64,000 nucleotides of DNA from Bradyrhizobium sp. BR 10289 (lineage in GTDB: Bacteria > Pseudomonadota > Alphaproteobacteria > Rhizobiales > Xanthobacteraceae): positions 186,001-250,000 of the forward strand of contig NZ_JACOFR010000008.1 of assembly GCF_019455385.1 (NCBI RefSeq), written 5' to 3'. Under the pieces are notes generated by a model. The model searched no databases, was not told the origin of the DNA, and saw nothing but the letters and a program-made list of their open reading frames with translations. A program made the position numbers and the translations under genes. Below are positions 49,387-58,996 of the stretch, piece by piece. How positions within the stretch are numbered: the first letter of the stretch is position 1; each line of letters begins with the position of its first letter.

Positions 49387-51834
49387 GGCGCGCTGGCCGA
49401 AATCGGCCAGCAGCTTTGCGATGTCGGCAGCGGGCCGCGCCGCGCTGAACAGAAAGCCCTGCACCTCATTGCAGCCCTCGGCGCGCAGCCAGTCGAGCTG
49501 ATCCTCGGTCTCGACACCTTCCGCGGTCGTGGTGATGTTGAGGCTGCGGCCGAGCCCGGAGATCGCGCGCACGATCGCGCCGCAATCGGGCCGCTCGGCC
49601 AGATCCTTCACGAAGGAACGGTCGATCTTGATCTTGTCGAACGGAAAGCTTCTGAGATAGCTCAGGCTGGAATAGCCGGTGCCGAAATCATCCATGGAGA
49701 TGCTGACGCCAAGCTCGCGCAGCTGATGCAGGATCGCGAGATTGGCGTCGGTCTCGGCGAGGAAGATCGACTCGGTGATCTCGAGCTCGAGCCGCTTCGG
49801 CGACAGGCCGGACTGCGCCAGCGCCGAGATCACAACCTGCACCAGGTTGCGGCTGCGGAATTGCGCCGGCGACAGGTTGACGGCGACCTTGACGTCGACA
49901 GGCCATTTCACCGCTTCGGCGCAGGCCTCGCGCAGCACCCACTCGCCGAGCTGGCTGATGAGGCCGATGTCTTCCGCAACCGGAATGAATTCCGCCGGCG
50001 AGATCATGCCCTTGTCGGGGTGACGCCAGCGCAGCAGCGATTCGAAGCCCGAGATACGGTCGGAGGCGATCGACACCAGCGGCTGATAATGCAGCTCGAA
50101 CTCGCCATTGGCGAAGGCACGGCGCAGATCGAGCTCCATGTCGCGGCGCTTCTGCGCCTGGAGGTCCATCTCGCGCTCGAAGAAATGATGCACGCCGCCG
50201 CCGTCGGATTTAGCGCGGTACAGCGCCATGTCGGCGTTGCGCATCAACTCCTCCGGCGTCGTGCCGTCACCCGGCGACAGCGCGATGCCGATGCTGGCAC
50301 CGATCACCATCTCCTGGCCGTCGATCTCATAGGGCGCTCGCAGCATGTCGATCAGCAAGGTCGCACAGGCGCTGGCCTCGTTCGGCGAAACGTCGGCAGC
50401 AAGAATGACGGCGAACTCGTCGCCGCCGAGCCGCGCCGCGAGATTGGAGCCGCGGACTGCGGTGGAGAGACGTTCGGCAACCTGCTTCAACAGGCGGTCG
50501 CCCGCGGGATGGCCGAAGGAATCGTTGATGTTCTTGAACAGGTCGAGATCGATATAGAGCACGCCGACACCCTTGCCGCCGGCCTGGTCGAGCGCCTGTT
50601 TCAGACGCTCCTGGAAATATTCGCGGTTCGGCAGGTCGGTGAGCCCGTCGTGATGCGCCATATAGGCGATCCGGGCCTCGGCCTTGCGCCGCTCGGTGAT
50701 GTCGACGATCGCGACCAGATAGCCGTCGCGATCGTTGAAGGAGACGCGGCGGCCAAAGGTGAGCACCTCGATCTCGCTGCCGTCGGCGCGCAGGTGACGC
50801 CAATTGCGTGAGGACTGGTAATTGTCGCCGACGCGTTCGAGCGCCTCGGCGTGGCTGTCCCACTCGTCCTCCGGCCAAATCTGGTGCAGCTTCATGCGCA
50901 GGAACGTCGGACGGCTGTAGCCGTAATGCTGAACCGCGGCATCGTTGACGCTGAGGAATTCCTTGGTCTCGGCATCGAACACCCACATCGGCATCGGGTT
51001 GTTGTCGAACAGCAGGCGGAACGAGGCGTCGCGCCGCTTCATCGCGGTGACGTCGGAGATGGTCAGCGAAATGACATCGGCGAATGCCGTGGCGCTCATC
51101 CGCAGGTACCGGCCACAGCTCTCGATCTCGAACTGCTCGCCGCGGCCGCCCGACACCGCCTTCACCAGGAAGGCCATGATCTCGGAGGCGGCCAGCAAGG
51201 TGCCGCCCTCGCCGATCTGCCGCCACAGCAGGCTGCCGCTCGCGACATTCAGCAGCAGCTCGGCGCTCTTGTTGTGATGCACGATCTGGAAATCGGACGG
51301 CCGGCCGCTCGCATCGCGCAGCGTCGCCAGCGAGATCACCGCGTCGTCGGTCGCAGAGAAGATCGCATCCAGCAGATTGTATTGCGCGCCGCGCTCGTTG
51401 ACATAGGCGCCGACCAGCGTGGCTCCCCAGCGCGAGGAGGTCGGCAGCGCCAGCACGTCATAGGTCCGAACCATGCCGGCGCGCACGCAATGCGCGCTCG
51501 CCTGGTGCGGCCGCCCGTTGTTCAGCGCGTTTGCGACCGCTTCCGACAGGGCCGTGGCGCAATCCGGCGGCAGCTGTTCGACCGGAATGTCCCAGCGCTC
51601 CTCGCCGAGCCATTTCTGCACATAGCGTCCGCTGCGCGACAGCTCGAGCGTACCGTCGATCTTCAGCAGCGCGATATGATCAGCGAGCCGTCCAAGGCTG
51701 CCGAGCATCACGTCCTCATAGCGCGGCAGCCGCTCACCCGGCTTCAACGCGGCGCGCCATTTGCGCTGAAGCACCGGGATGTCGTCAAACATTTCGGTGG
51801 CCGGTTTGCCCGGCATCTTCTTCGCGGCAGTCAT
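49372..51834 (-). CDS. PAS-GGDEF-EAL cyclic-di-GMP signalling protein
   Basis: An 820-residue cytosolic protein. N-terminal sensor regions of unknown ligand occupy about residues 1-270, a PAS domain about 275-390 (NNPMPMWVFDAETKEFLSVNDAA, HLRADGSEIEVLTF), a GGDEF domain about 400-555 with an intact LGGDEFAVIL active site, and an EAL domain about 570-815 (DMELDLRRAFANGEFELHYQP, FESLLRW, SMDDFGTGYSSLSYL, EVQGFLFSAA). Both domains look catalytically capable, so it may make and break c-di-GMP. I chose ATG 51834, with GGGGA seven bases upstream. Confidence 0.92.
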   Translation of the reverse strand: MTAAKKMPGKPATEMFDDIPVLQRKWRAALKPGERLPRYEDVMLGSLGRLADHIALLKIDGTLELSRSGRYVQKWLGEERWDIPVEQLPPDCATALSEAVANALNNGRPHQASAHCVRAGMVRTYDVLALPTSSRWGATLVGAYVNERGAQYNLLDAIFSATDDAVISLATLRDASGRPSDFQIVHHNKSAELLLNVASGSLLWRQIGEGGTLLAASEIMAFLVKAVSGGRGEQFEIESCGRYLRMSATAFADVISLTISDVTAMKRRDASFRLLFDNNPMPMWVFDAETKEFLSVNDAAVQHYGYSRPTFLRMKLHQIWPEDEWDSHAEALERVGDNYQSSRNWRHLRADGSEIEVLTFGRRVSFNDRDGYLVAIVDITERRKAEARIAYMAHHDGLTDLPNREYFQERLKQALDQAGGKGVGVLYIDLDLFKNINDSFGHPAGDRLLKQVAERLSTAVRGSNLAARLGGDEFAVILAADVSPNEASACATLLIDMLRAPYEIDGQEMVIGASIGIALSPGDGTTPEELMRNADMALYRAKSDGGGVHHFFEREMDLQAQKRRDMELDLRRAFANGEFELHYQPLVSIASDRISGFESLLRWRHPDKGMISPAEFIPVAEDIGLISQLGEWVLREACAEAVKWPVDVKVAVNLSPAQFRSRNLVQVVISALAQSGLSPKRLELEITESIFLAETDANLAILHQLRELGVSISMDDFGTGYSSLSYLRSFPFDKIKIDRSFVKDLAERPDCGAIVRAISGLGRSLNITTTAEGVETEDQLDWLRAEGCNEVQGFLFSAARPAADIAKLLADFGQRASRAA

Positions 51835-52031
51835 GGTAGTCCCCAACGCACTTTCCCCGCGCATCCAATGCGCCGCGCGCTTAATGCCTTGTAAAGAGAA
51901 CGCAGGCGCGGGTTCCGTTCGGCGATTATGACAGTTTTAAGTCGGGTGTTGGTTAGTGGCCGTTAGAGACTATGACAGGTGTTTGAAATGCGATGGGCGT
52001 GCGTTCGACGCTTCCGCACACAGCTCCATCC

Positions 52032-52107
52032 TCGTCATTGCGAGCGCTACGACTTGTCCGCCGAGCCTTGGCGAAGGCGGAAGCAATCCAGAGTCTTTCC
52101 GCGGCGG
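52032..52107. repeat. Degenerate copy of the CGTCATTGCGAGC element
   Basis: Begins CTCGTCATTGCGAGCG and continues with an unrelated middle, then AAGCAATCCAGAGTCTTTCC with 27 bases identical to 28921-28947. The right arm is missing, so this copy is interrupted or truncated compared with the one at 28902-28981. Confidence 0.7.
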
Positions 52108-52119
52108 CAGTATCCATCC

Positions 52120-52249
52120 CGTCATCCTGAGGTGCTCGGCTTGCGATGCCACGCATCGCAAGCCGAGCCTCGAAGGATGAGCGGCCGAGATGCAGCGGGG
52201 CCGTCGCCCTTCGAGGCCTCCGCTTCGCTCCGGCACCTCAGGGTGACGG
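52120..52249. repeat. Inverted-repeat element with CGTCATCCTGAGGTG ends
   Basis: Starts CGTCATCCTGAGGTG and ends CACCTCAGGGTGACGG, giving complementary termini. The inner part holds the pair CTCGGCTTGCGATGC and GCATCGCAAGCCGAG. It is a compact palindromic element of the kind spread through rhizobial genomes. Confidence 0.75.
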
Positions 52250-52436
52250 TCATCTGTGAATGCTCGCGGCAACATTCGATATTCCGTTTCAATCGCAGAC
52301 ACACCTTCGCAGCCTCGCGGCGCATTTCGCCCGAGCTTTGCTTGATCGCATCACCCTCAATTGAAAGAGGGCGCAGGGAAGACCGAGTGCCGGCCGGGCA
52401 CCCACGGTCCACTGTGCGGTAGGTAGCAACGAGAAT

Positions 52437-52760
52437 TTGCACAGCGGCATACAGGTGTGGCCTCAACATCCGGCCTTCCCTGCGCAGTGGTTTTACGGCG
52501 TATGTCGTGCTCTCCCCGGGGAGCGTTGCACTATTGCCCCCGTCACCTTGCGGATGGCTGATGCGCGTGTCCGGTTGGATCGCCGCATCACCGCAAGACT
52601 TGGCGCACAGACCCCGGGCGCCAGGACCACACGATTTAGCCGTACGCGAGACCGCACCTGTCGTTGGCGCGATGGTTTTCGCTCACGGTTGCCCGCCCTG
52701 CGAACCTTCCGCACCGGTGCGACCCACGTCCACCGCCCCCCAGCCCGCGTTCGTGACGAT
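52437..52760. repeat. Segment resembling a long dispersed Bradyrhizobium repeat
   Basis: Contains GTCGTGCTCTCCCCGGGGAG, GTCACCTTGCGGATGGCTGA, GTCCGGTTGGATCGCCGCAT and CAAGACTTGGCGCACAGACC. I recall this run of strings from many intergenic copies in Bradyrhizobium genomes, but I cannot confirm it here. No coding function is evident. Extent of the element is approximate. Confidence 0.4.
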
Positions 52761-52927
52761 CGCGATACGCCCTCTTCCTTGGGCCGGGTTGCTGCTATTT
52801 CTACGTTATTTCCGAATTTCGGTAAAGTGGAATATTCTCGCCTGGGGGTATTGTCCCACGCCTCGTGTGTTTTGCCCGTCGGGCAACACAAGAGATTGTA
52901 GTCCGGATTGCGAAATGGGCCGCCGGA

Positions 52928-53779
52928 TCAGGTGAACGGGATCCGGCGAAACGCGCCGGGCGACACGCCAAGCGTCCGACGCATCGCGCGCGACAAGCCA
53001 GATCCCGATTCAAAACCCGTGCGCCATGCGATCTCACCGATCGGAAGCGACGACTCCACCAGCATGCGGCGTGCGGTCTCGACGCGTTGACGATTTCGAT
53101 ATTCGCCAATCGACAAGCCGGTGTGCCGCCGGAACAGTCGCGTCGCATGGCGGCGCGACAGCCCGAAGGCGGCGGCGATATCGTCAATCGGCACGTCTCG
53201 GTCAAGCCGTTCATCGATGGTGGCACGCATCTCGGCAACGACGACGCCACCATGGTCATCGCCAGTTGCGCTGGAGAGCTGGTCGCCCTGCTCGACCCGA
53301 TTCAGCATCGCAACCAGCAGCGCCGTCGCCAGGTGATCTAGTGCCTTCCTCGGCGCGACATCGCCCTCGCCCGTGCAGCACAAGCGCAGCAGCGTCCGGA
53401 CAAAGGGAGTCGTCGCGAACATCGCGGGCTTTTTCCCATGCCGCTGCAGATCAACCGAAGGCGCGAACTGCGCGAGCGCCGTTTCGGTGAGATAAAGAGC
53501 GACGTGATTGCTGACGCGACGAACCGCCTGCGATTCGTGGGCCTGCATTTTGGGCACCACGATAAACCGTTCTTCGCTGAGATACGTCACCGAGCGGCGC
53601 GTTTCGTCCCGAAACGCAATCGTCCCGCTCGTCGGCACCAGGATCATCGCGCAGTCGTGCCAGTGCCATTGCGTCCGATACTGCAAACCGCCTCCTGCGA
53701 CGACGGCGCGATGCTCGCCCGCGTCGAGCAGACGCGATGGCGGTACCGAACGCAGAATTTGTTCAAATGAGCGAAGCAT
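52928..53779 (-). CDS. AraC-family transcriptional regulator
   Basis: A 283-residue protein. The C-terminal AraC helix-turn-helix domain (about residues 185-280) has DVPIDDIAAAFGLSRRHATRLFRRHTGLSIGEY and GEIAWRTGFESGSGLSRAMRRTLG. The N-terminal part is an arabinose-binding-like cupin (TQWHWHDCAMILVPTSGTIAF). It is divergent from phzF with about 115 bases between, so control of that pair is likely. The inducer is unknown. Confidence 0.92.
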   Translation of the reverse strand: MLRSFEQILRSVPPSRLLDAGEHRAVVAGGGLQYRTQWHWHDCAMILVPTSGTIAFRDETRRSVTYLSEERFIVVPKMQAHESQAVRRVSNHVALYLTETALAQFAPSVDLQRHGKKPAMFATTPFVRTLLRLCCTGEGDVAPRKALDHLATALLVAMLNRVEQGDQLSSATGDDHGGVVVAEMRATIDERLDRDVPIDDIAAAFGLSRRHATRLFRRHTGLSIGEYRNRQRVETARRMLVESSLPIGEIAWRTGFESGSGLSRAMRRTLGVSPGAFRRIPFT

Positions 53780-53894
53780 GTATCGGCCACCTTAGCACAT
53801 CCGAGGACACCTGCCGATCCCGATGGCCCGTTGGGTCATCCGATTTGGCCCGATCGGGCGCGCTAGACGCTGCCTGGATCGGCATTCTGGTGGC

Positions 53895-54758
53895 ATGACA
53901 CACCAGCCCATGCCCGATCCGCGCCATTCCGACCGCGCCCTCCTGGTCAACGTGTTCAGCAACGGCCCCGGAGGCGGCAACCCGGCGCCCGTCGTGGTTG
54001 ACGCTCGCGGACTCGATGGCGACGCGATGCGGCGGATCGCGGCAAGGTCCGGCCACGAGAGCGCCTTTGTTCTGCCGGGACGTGACAGCTCCGACTACCA
54101 TTTTCGCTTCTTCGTCCCGAACCACGAAATGGAGATGTGCGGGCATGCGACGCTGGGAGCGGTCTGGCTGCTCGATCAACTTGGTCGACTGGCGTCGAAA
54201 GACATCTCGATCATGACGCTTTCCGGACCGGTCGAGGCGCGCGTCGACGGCGGACAGGCGCGCATCAGCCAGCCCAAGGGATGGTGCAACACTGTCGAAG
54301 ATGACGGCGCGGTGCTCGACGTTCTCGGACTGCAGCCCTCCGACCTGTTCGACTACCCGCTCCAGAACGCCGCAACCAGCCGCGTCAAAACACTCGTCCC
54401 GCTTCGCTCGGTCGAAATTCTCGACGGCCTTCGACCGGACTTTTCACGGGTCGCGCGCGTGTGCGACCAGATCGGCTCGACCGGGCTCTATCCCTTCGCG
54501 CTGGTCGACGACAAGGCGGCGATCTTCTCCGCCCGACAGTTTCCGCGTTCTTCCGGTTATCCGGAGGATGCGGCAACCGGAATCGCCGCAACGGCGCTGG
54601 CATGGAGCGCATGGGAATTGGGCCTGACGTCCCAGCATCGCGTCGTCGTCCGGCAGGGTGAGGCGATGGGACGGCCCTCGCGGATTACAATCGAACGCGA
54701 GGGCGATCGCTGCTGGCTGTCCGGCGACGTCGAACTGATCGGGGAGATGCCGCTATGA
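53895..54758 (+). CDS. PhzF-family isomerase/epimerase-like protein
   Basis: A 287-residue protein of the diaminopimelate-epimerase-like fold (PhzF). The first half has NVFSNGPGGGNPAPVVVD and the catalytic Glu region ARSGHESAFVLPG (Glu55), with EMEMCGHATLGAVWLL typical of the family. The second half repeats the fold with GYPEDAATGIAATAL. PhzF proteins isomerise cyclohexadienes or related acids; most family members act on unknown substrates. The start is ATG 53895 because the upstream extension (MARWVIRFGPIG) is unrelated. It overlaps the next gene by an ATGA. Confidence 0.9.
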   Translation: MTHQPMPDPRHSDRALLVNVFSNGPGGGNPAPVVVDARGLDGDAMRRIAARSGHESAFVLPGRDSSDYHFRFFVPNHEMEMCGHATLGAVWLLDQLGRLASKDISIMTLSGPVEARVDGGQARISQPKGWCNTVEDDGAVLDVLGLQPSDLFDYPLQNAATSRVKTLVPLRSVEILDGLRPDFSRVARVCDQIGSTGLYPFALVDDKAAIFSARQFPRSSGYPEDAATGIAATALAWSAWELGLTSQHRVVVRQGEAMGRPSRITIEREGDRCWLSGDVELIGEMPL

Positions 54759-55729
54759 ACCGCCGCCTGTTTCTCGCATCTCTTGCCGCGACGGCGGCCA
54801 GCAAGAGCTTCGCGCAGCAAAACGCGACGTCCTGGCCGACAAAGCCGATCCGATTCATCGTGCCCTACGCGGCAGGCGGGCCGACCGATGTCGCGGCGCG
54901 CATCCTGGCAGAAACGATCTCCCAACACTTGCCCAGGCAGGTGCTGATCGAGAACATCACAGGCGCGGGCACGACGGTCGGCACAGCGAGAGCGGCGGGC
55001 GCCAGGGACGGGCACACGTTCCTGATCGCGACCGTCGCCCACGCGGTGAACGCCGTGCTCTACACGAATCTGCCGTTCGACCCGGTGCAGGATTTCCGGA
55101 GCGTCGCCCTCGTCGGAACAGTCCCGCAGATCGTCCTGGTCAGGAAGGACTTCCCCGCGGCCTCGCTCGCCGATCTCATCACGGCCGCGCGCGCCAAACC
55201 GGGAGCCCTGACCTACGGCTCGGCAGGCATCGGCTCGGCCCAGCATCTTGCTGCGGAATTGCTCGCGAGTCTGGCGAAGATCAATATGGTTCACGTCCCT
55301 TATCGCGGCAGCGGGCCGGCCGTCACCGATCTGATGGGAGGCCAGATCGATCTGGTGATCGATAGCGCCGCGACGGGCCTTTCCCATATCAAGGGCGGCG
55401 CGTTGCGCGCACTTGCGGTGACGACGAAGGAGCGACTATCCGCCTTGCCGGATCTGCCAGCCGCAGCCGAAACGCTGCCCGGCTACGAAGCCTACACGTG
55501 GAATGCGATCATCGCGCCGGCGGGCACCGCGCCCGAGATCATCGCCGCGATGAACGGGATGACCAACACCGCTCTGTCCGACCCGGCCCTGATGAAGCGG
55601 TTCGACGAACTCGGCATTGCCATCGCAACAGGCACGACCCCCGAGGCGACAGACGCCTTCATCGCCGCGGAGATGGCAAAATGGCAGCCGGTGCTTCGCA
55701 GCGCCGGTATCGCGCCGGCTGCACCTTGA
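54755..55729 (+). CDS. Bug/TctC-family extracytoplasmic solute-binding protein
   Basis: A 324-residue periplasmic binding protein. MNRRLFLASLAATAASKSFA-QQ is a signal peptide. Family signatures are WPTKPIRFIVPYAAGGPTDVAARILAE, GAGTTVGTARAAGARDGHTFL, NLPFDPVQDFRSVALV and INMVHVPYRGSGPAVTDLMGGQIDLVID. Members of the Bug family bind carboxylates and aromatic acids for TctAB permeases. No TctA or TctB is in the window, so it is an orphan receptor. ATGA overlap with phzF implies translational coupling. Confidence 0.93.
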   Translation: MNRRLFLASLAATAASKSFAQQNATSWPTKPIRFIVPYAAGGPTDVAARILAETISQHLPRQVLIENITGAGTTVGTARAAGARDGHTFLIATVAHAVNAVLYTNLPFDPVQDFRSVALVGTVPQIVLVRKDFPAASLADLITAARAKPGALTYGSAGIGSAQHLAAELLASLAKINMVHVPYRGSGPAVTDLMGGQIDLVIDSAATGLSHIKGGALRALAVTTKERLSALPDLPAAAETLPGYEAYTWNAIIAPAGTAPEIIAAMNGMTNTALSDPALMKRFDELGIAIATGTTPEATDAFIAAEMAKWQPVLRSAGIAPAAP

Positions 55730-55769
55730 TGCGGCCGGGCCTGGGAATGACGGCACTCAGCCGAGAGCT

Positions 55770-55964
55770 CTAGTCCTCGCTGGACGCCGCGAAGCGGTTA
55801 TGCAGATAAGCCTGGGACAGCAGGAAGAACAACGCGCGCTCGCCATGATATTTGGCGGACGGCCGCGTGCGCTCGAAGCCATCGGCAAAGATCTTGCCGG
55901 ACTGGTCGCACACTTGCCATCGCCAGCCAAACCGCTTGCGCCTGGTGAGGATCACTTCGTACAT
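55770..55964 (-). CDS. Conserved small hypothetical protein
   Basis: A 64-residue basic protein starting MYEVILTRRKRFGWRWQV, then CDQSGKIFADGFERTRPSA and KYHGERALFFLLSQA. I recognise the pattern MYEVxLTRR...WxVCDxSGK...FExTRPxAKYxGERALF from many short cytosolic rhizobial proteins of unknown function. The start is taken at ATG 55964, where this conserved N-terminus begins; the frame extends further without a plausible site. It lies at the right side of the AraC-phzF segment. Confidence 0.75.
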   Translation of the reverse strand: MYEVILTRRKRFGWRWQVCDQSGKIFADGFERTRPSAKYHGERALFFLLSQAYLHNRFAASSED

Positions 55965-56238
55965 GCCGACGGGCTTGGTCCCCTGCTCCTGCCGGTCTCG
56001 CAAGCGCGCACGCTTGCTCCGGCCTCCCCCGTTAGACGGATGCCCGACATATAACCCAGCAGGACGGAAAGAGAATAAAATTGATTATCGGAAATACGTA
56101 GCGTCCACGGTCGTGATGAATGACAGCCATCGTGGAATAAGCCGATGCTGCCGGTGTTTGCTGGCCCTTCCGATACACAACACGGGCTGCGAGGTCCGGT
56201 AAGCAAACGCTCACCGGAAAGATCGGCTTGAGACAACG

Positions 56239-56634
<396 letters not shown>

Positions 56635-56637
56635 GTG

Positions 56638-57711
56638 CTACCGCGCGACCACTTCGACTTCGCCGTCGACGCCGTTCACGACGTTGAAGCCGCGCTCGTA
56701 GACCTTGCCCTCGTTCTTGGCGATGGCGCGGTATTCGCCTTCGGAGAGCACGACGCGCGGGAAGGCGCCGATCGATTCCTTGATGACGTCGCCGCCGGGG
56801 GTCAGCACCGACCAGGCGGTGTTGGCGAGCGCCTCGCCGCCCTTGTCGCTGACGAGCTTGAGCGTGATGACGGCGGCGCGGTGGGTGATGGTGACGTCGG
56901 TGAGCTTGCCGGCCTGGACGCGGATGTCCGAGCGCACCACCGAGTTGGCATCGCCATAGTTGGAGACGATGTAGTAGGTGCCCTCCGGGATCAGCACGAC
57001 GTCACCGGCGGCGACGTTCGGCACCAGCGAGGCGCGCTCGCCGGATTCGAACTGGCTGCCCTTGTAGATCGCGAACGAGATCTGGTTCTGCGGAATCCGG
57101 CTGGTGCCGACGCGGCCCTCGATGCGCAGACCGCCGGCCGGCAGCACGAAGGATTCCCGGTCGGTCTCGGCCTTTAGGCTGACGGTGCGCACCGCGCTGA
57201 CGAGGCCGAAGGCGACGTGCACGACGTAATTGCCCGGCGGCAGCACGATGTTGGGCGTTGCGTTACGGTCCTCCTTGATCAGCTTGAAGGTGCCGTTCTC
57301 GTCGGGACGGTCGGCAAAGACTCGCCAGACCAGACCGCTGGTGATCTGGGGCGAATCCTTGCCGTATTTCGCGGTCAACGACAGCACGCCCTGGCCGGGC
57401 ACGCCCGCGTTGAGGGGGGCAGCCGACGGCACGGTGGTGACGGCCGGCGGCGGCATGCTGGGGGTGGTCGGCTGCGTCAGGGTCGGCGGCAGGCTCGGGG
57501 GACCGGCGCCGGGGCCGGAGGGGGGCGCAAGGCTCACGGCGCCGCCGGGATCGGGCACCGAGGCTGGCGGGACCGGCGGCGGACGATCGGAGAAAAGCTG
57601 CGCCTGCGCAGCGCCTTGGCCCGAGGTAACGAGGCACGCCGCAAGGATCAGCGCCGGCAGCAGCCTGCCGCTGCGCCGCCATCCGATGATGCCGTCACCC
57701 CCGCGTGTCAT
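56638..57711 (-). CDS. Exported Pro-rich protein with repeated beta-sandwich segments
   Basis: A 357-residue protein. An N-terminal hydrophobic stretch (LLPALILAACLVTSGQGAAQA) acts as signal peptide, followed by an approximately 70-residue Pro/Ser-rich linker. The rest shows repeated beta-strand motifs, such as NIVLPPGNYVVHVAFGLVSAVRTVSL, VVLIPEGTYYIVSNYGDANS and RVVLSEGEYRAIAKNEGKVYERGF, each with the LPxGxY pattern of carboxypeptidase-regulatory or PEGA-like beta sandwiches. Probably a periplasmic binding or scaffold protein. Function unknown. Confidence 0.8.
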   Translation of the reverse strand: MTRGGDGIIGWRRSGRLLPALILAACLVTSGQGAAQAQLFSDRPPPVPPASVPDPGGAVSLAPPSGPGAGPPSLPPTLTQPTTPSMPPPAVTTVPSAAPLNAGVPGQGVLSLTAKYGKDSPQITSGLVWRVFADRPDENGTFKLIKEDRNATPNIVLPPGNYVVHVAFGLVSAVRTVSLKAETDRESFVLPAGGLRIEGRVGTSRIPQNQISFAIYKGSQFESGERASLVPNVAAGDVVLIPEGTYYIVSNYGDANSVVRSDIRVQAGKLTDVTITHRAAVITLKLVSDKGGEALANTAWSVLTPGGDVIKESIGAFPRVVLSEGEYRAIAKNEGKVYERGFNVVNGVDGEVEVVAR

Positions 57712-57960
57712 GTCTCCTGCTTTTCACCGAAAACGCGGCAAATTCAAGCCTCTGATACCCAGGGAAATACCGGCCTGAACCAGTTCTATGGAACCGATCT
57801 GACGCCTGCGTGATTAGACCTGGAGCAACGCCCCTCGCCATACTCCTGCCCAGCGCCCTCCCCAAAGCGGCATAAACCATGCTTCGCCCCCGATGTGGCG
57901 GAGGGCAAGTGCGGTGCCTAGTCTCGTGGTTCGGGCTGGCCCCGGCGTAGGAGAGTTTTG

Positions 57961-58989
57961 GTGCTTGATATCTTGAAGGGCCGCGGCGCGAACGGCTCGA
58001 ATGGCGAAAAGATCGGGCTCGGCACGACCCGCCGGCCGGTGATCGGCCTTGCACTCGGCGGCGGCGCGGCGCGCGGCTTTGCCCATATCGGAATCCTCCG
58101 GACCCTGGCGGCCAATGGCATCGTACCCGATGTGGTGGTCGGCACCTCGATCGGCGCCGTGGTCGGCGGCCTCCATGCGGCCGGCCGGCTCGACACGCTC
58201 GAAGAATGGGGGCGCAGCCTGCAAGGCATGCGCAACATCCTCGGCTATCTCGACATCCGCCTCAACGGGTCCGGCCTGCTCGGCGGCGAGAAGCTCGCCA
58301 GCCGCCTTGAGGACGCGGTTGGCGAGACCTTGATCGAGGACCTCCCCATCAAGTTCGCATCCGTCGCGACCGAGGTCCGCACCGGCCACGAGATCTGGTT
58401 GACGCGCGGCCGTCTGGTCGACGCGATGCGCGCCTCCTATGCGCTGCCCGGCATCTTCGCGCCGATCCTGATCGGCGACCGCTGGCTGGTCGACGGCGCG
58501 CTGGTCAATCCGGTGCCGGTCTCGGCCGCCCGCGCGCTCGGCGCCGAAATCGTCATCGCCGCAAATCTTTCCAGCGACATCTTCACCCATTCCACGACGA
58601 TCTATTCACACGGCGCGATGCCCGCGCCCGTCACGCCCGAGCCCGAAGAGCCGCCGGCCAAGCGGCGCTTTCCGCGGCTGTTCTCGGCGGAGAAGACCAT
58701 GAAGCGCGAGTTCTTCGGCGCTGCCGGACGGCCGGGAATCTCATCGGTGATGGTCGATGCCTTCAACATCATGCAGGACCGTATCACCCGCGCGCGCCTT
58801 GCCGGCGATCCGCCGGACCTTCTGATCTCGCCGCGGGTCGGCCAGTTCGGCTGGTTCGACTTCCATCGTTCCGAGGATCTGATGGCCCACGGCACGCGCG
58901 CCGCCGAGCGCGCGCTGGAACAGATCCAGGAGGCGATCGAGGCGCTGGCGCCGCCGCCCGCGGGCCACGCGCCCAAAGCGAGCGAGTGA
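57961..58989 (+). CDS. Patatin-like phospholipase family protein
   Basis: A 342-residue protein of the RssA/NTE-like group. The oxyanion element is GLALGGGAARGFAHIGIL, the nucleophile sits in VVVGTSIGAVVGGLHAAG (GTSIG), and the dyad Asp in WLVDGALVNPVPVS (DGA). These are the complete Ser-Asp dyad of patatin lipases. I use GTG 57961, with AGGAG seven bases upstream; TTG 57958 would add one residue. Likely a cytosolic or membrane-peripheral lipid esterase. Confidence 0.92.
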   Translation: MLDILKGRGANGSNGEKIGLGTTRRPVIGLALGGGAARGFAHIGILRTLAANGIVPDVVVGTSIGAVVGGLHAAGRLDTLEEWGRSLQGMRNILGYLDIRLNGSGLLGGEKLASRLEDAVGETLIEDLPIKFASVATEVRTGHEIWLTRGRLVDAMRASYALPGIFAPILIGDRWLVDGALVNPVPVSAARALGAEIVIAANLSSDIFTHSTTIYSHGAMPAPVTPEPEEPPAKRRFPRLFSAEKTMKREFFGAAGRPGISSVMVDAFNIMQDRITRARLAGDPPDLLISPRVGQFGWFDFHRSEDLMAHGTRAAERALEQIQEAIEALAPPPAGHAPKASE

Positions 58990-58996
58990 CGTTCGC

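Larger units (their letters stand above)
51835..52927. other. Gene-poor repeat-rich stretch
   Basis: About 1,090 bases hold no gene I can support. It contains a partial copy of the CGTCATTGCGAGC element (52032-52107), a second inverted repeat (52120-52249) and a large segment (about 52437-52760) that resembles a long repeat familiar from Bradyrhizobium genomes. Overlapping sense and antisense open frames at about 52493-52935 lack any protein-like pattern. It forms the left border of the AraC-phzF segment. Confidence 0.6.

Noticed and set aside
52507..52935. Overlapping open frames of about 140 codons on both strands
   Set aside because: They lie in repeat-like DNA, overlap one another and have no protein-like pattern or ribosome site.
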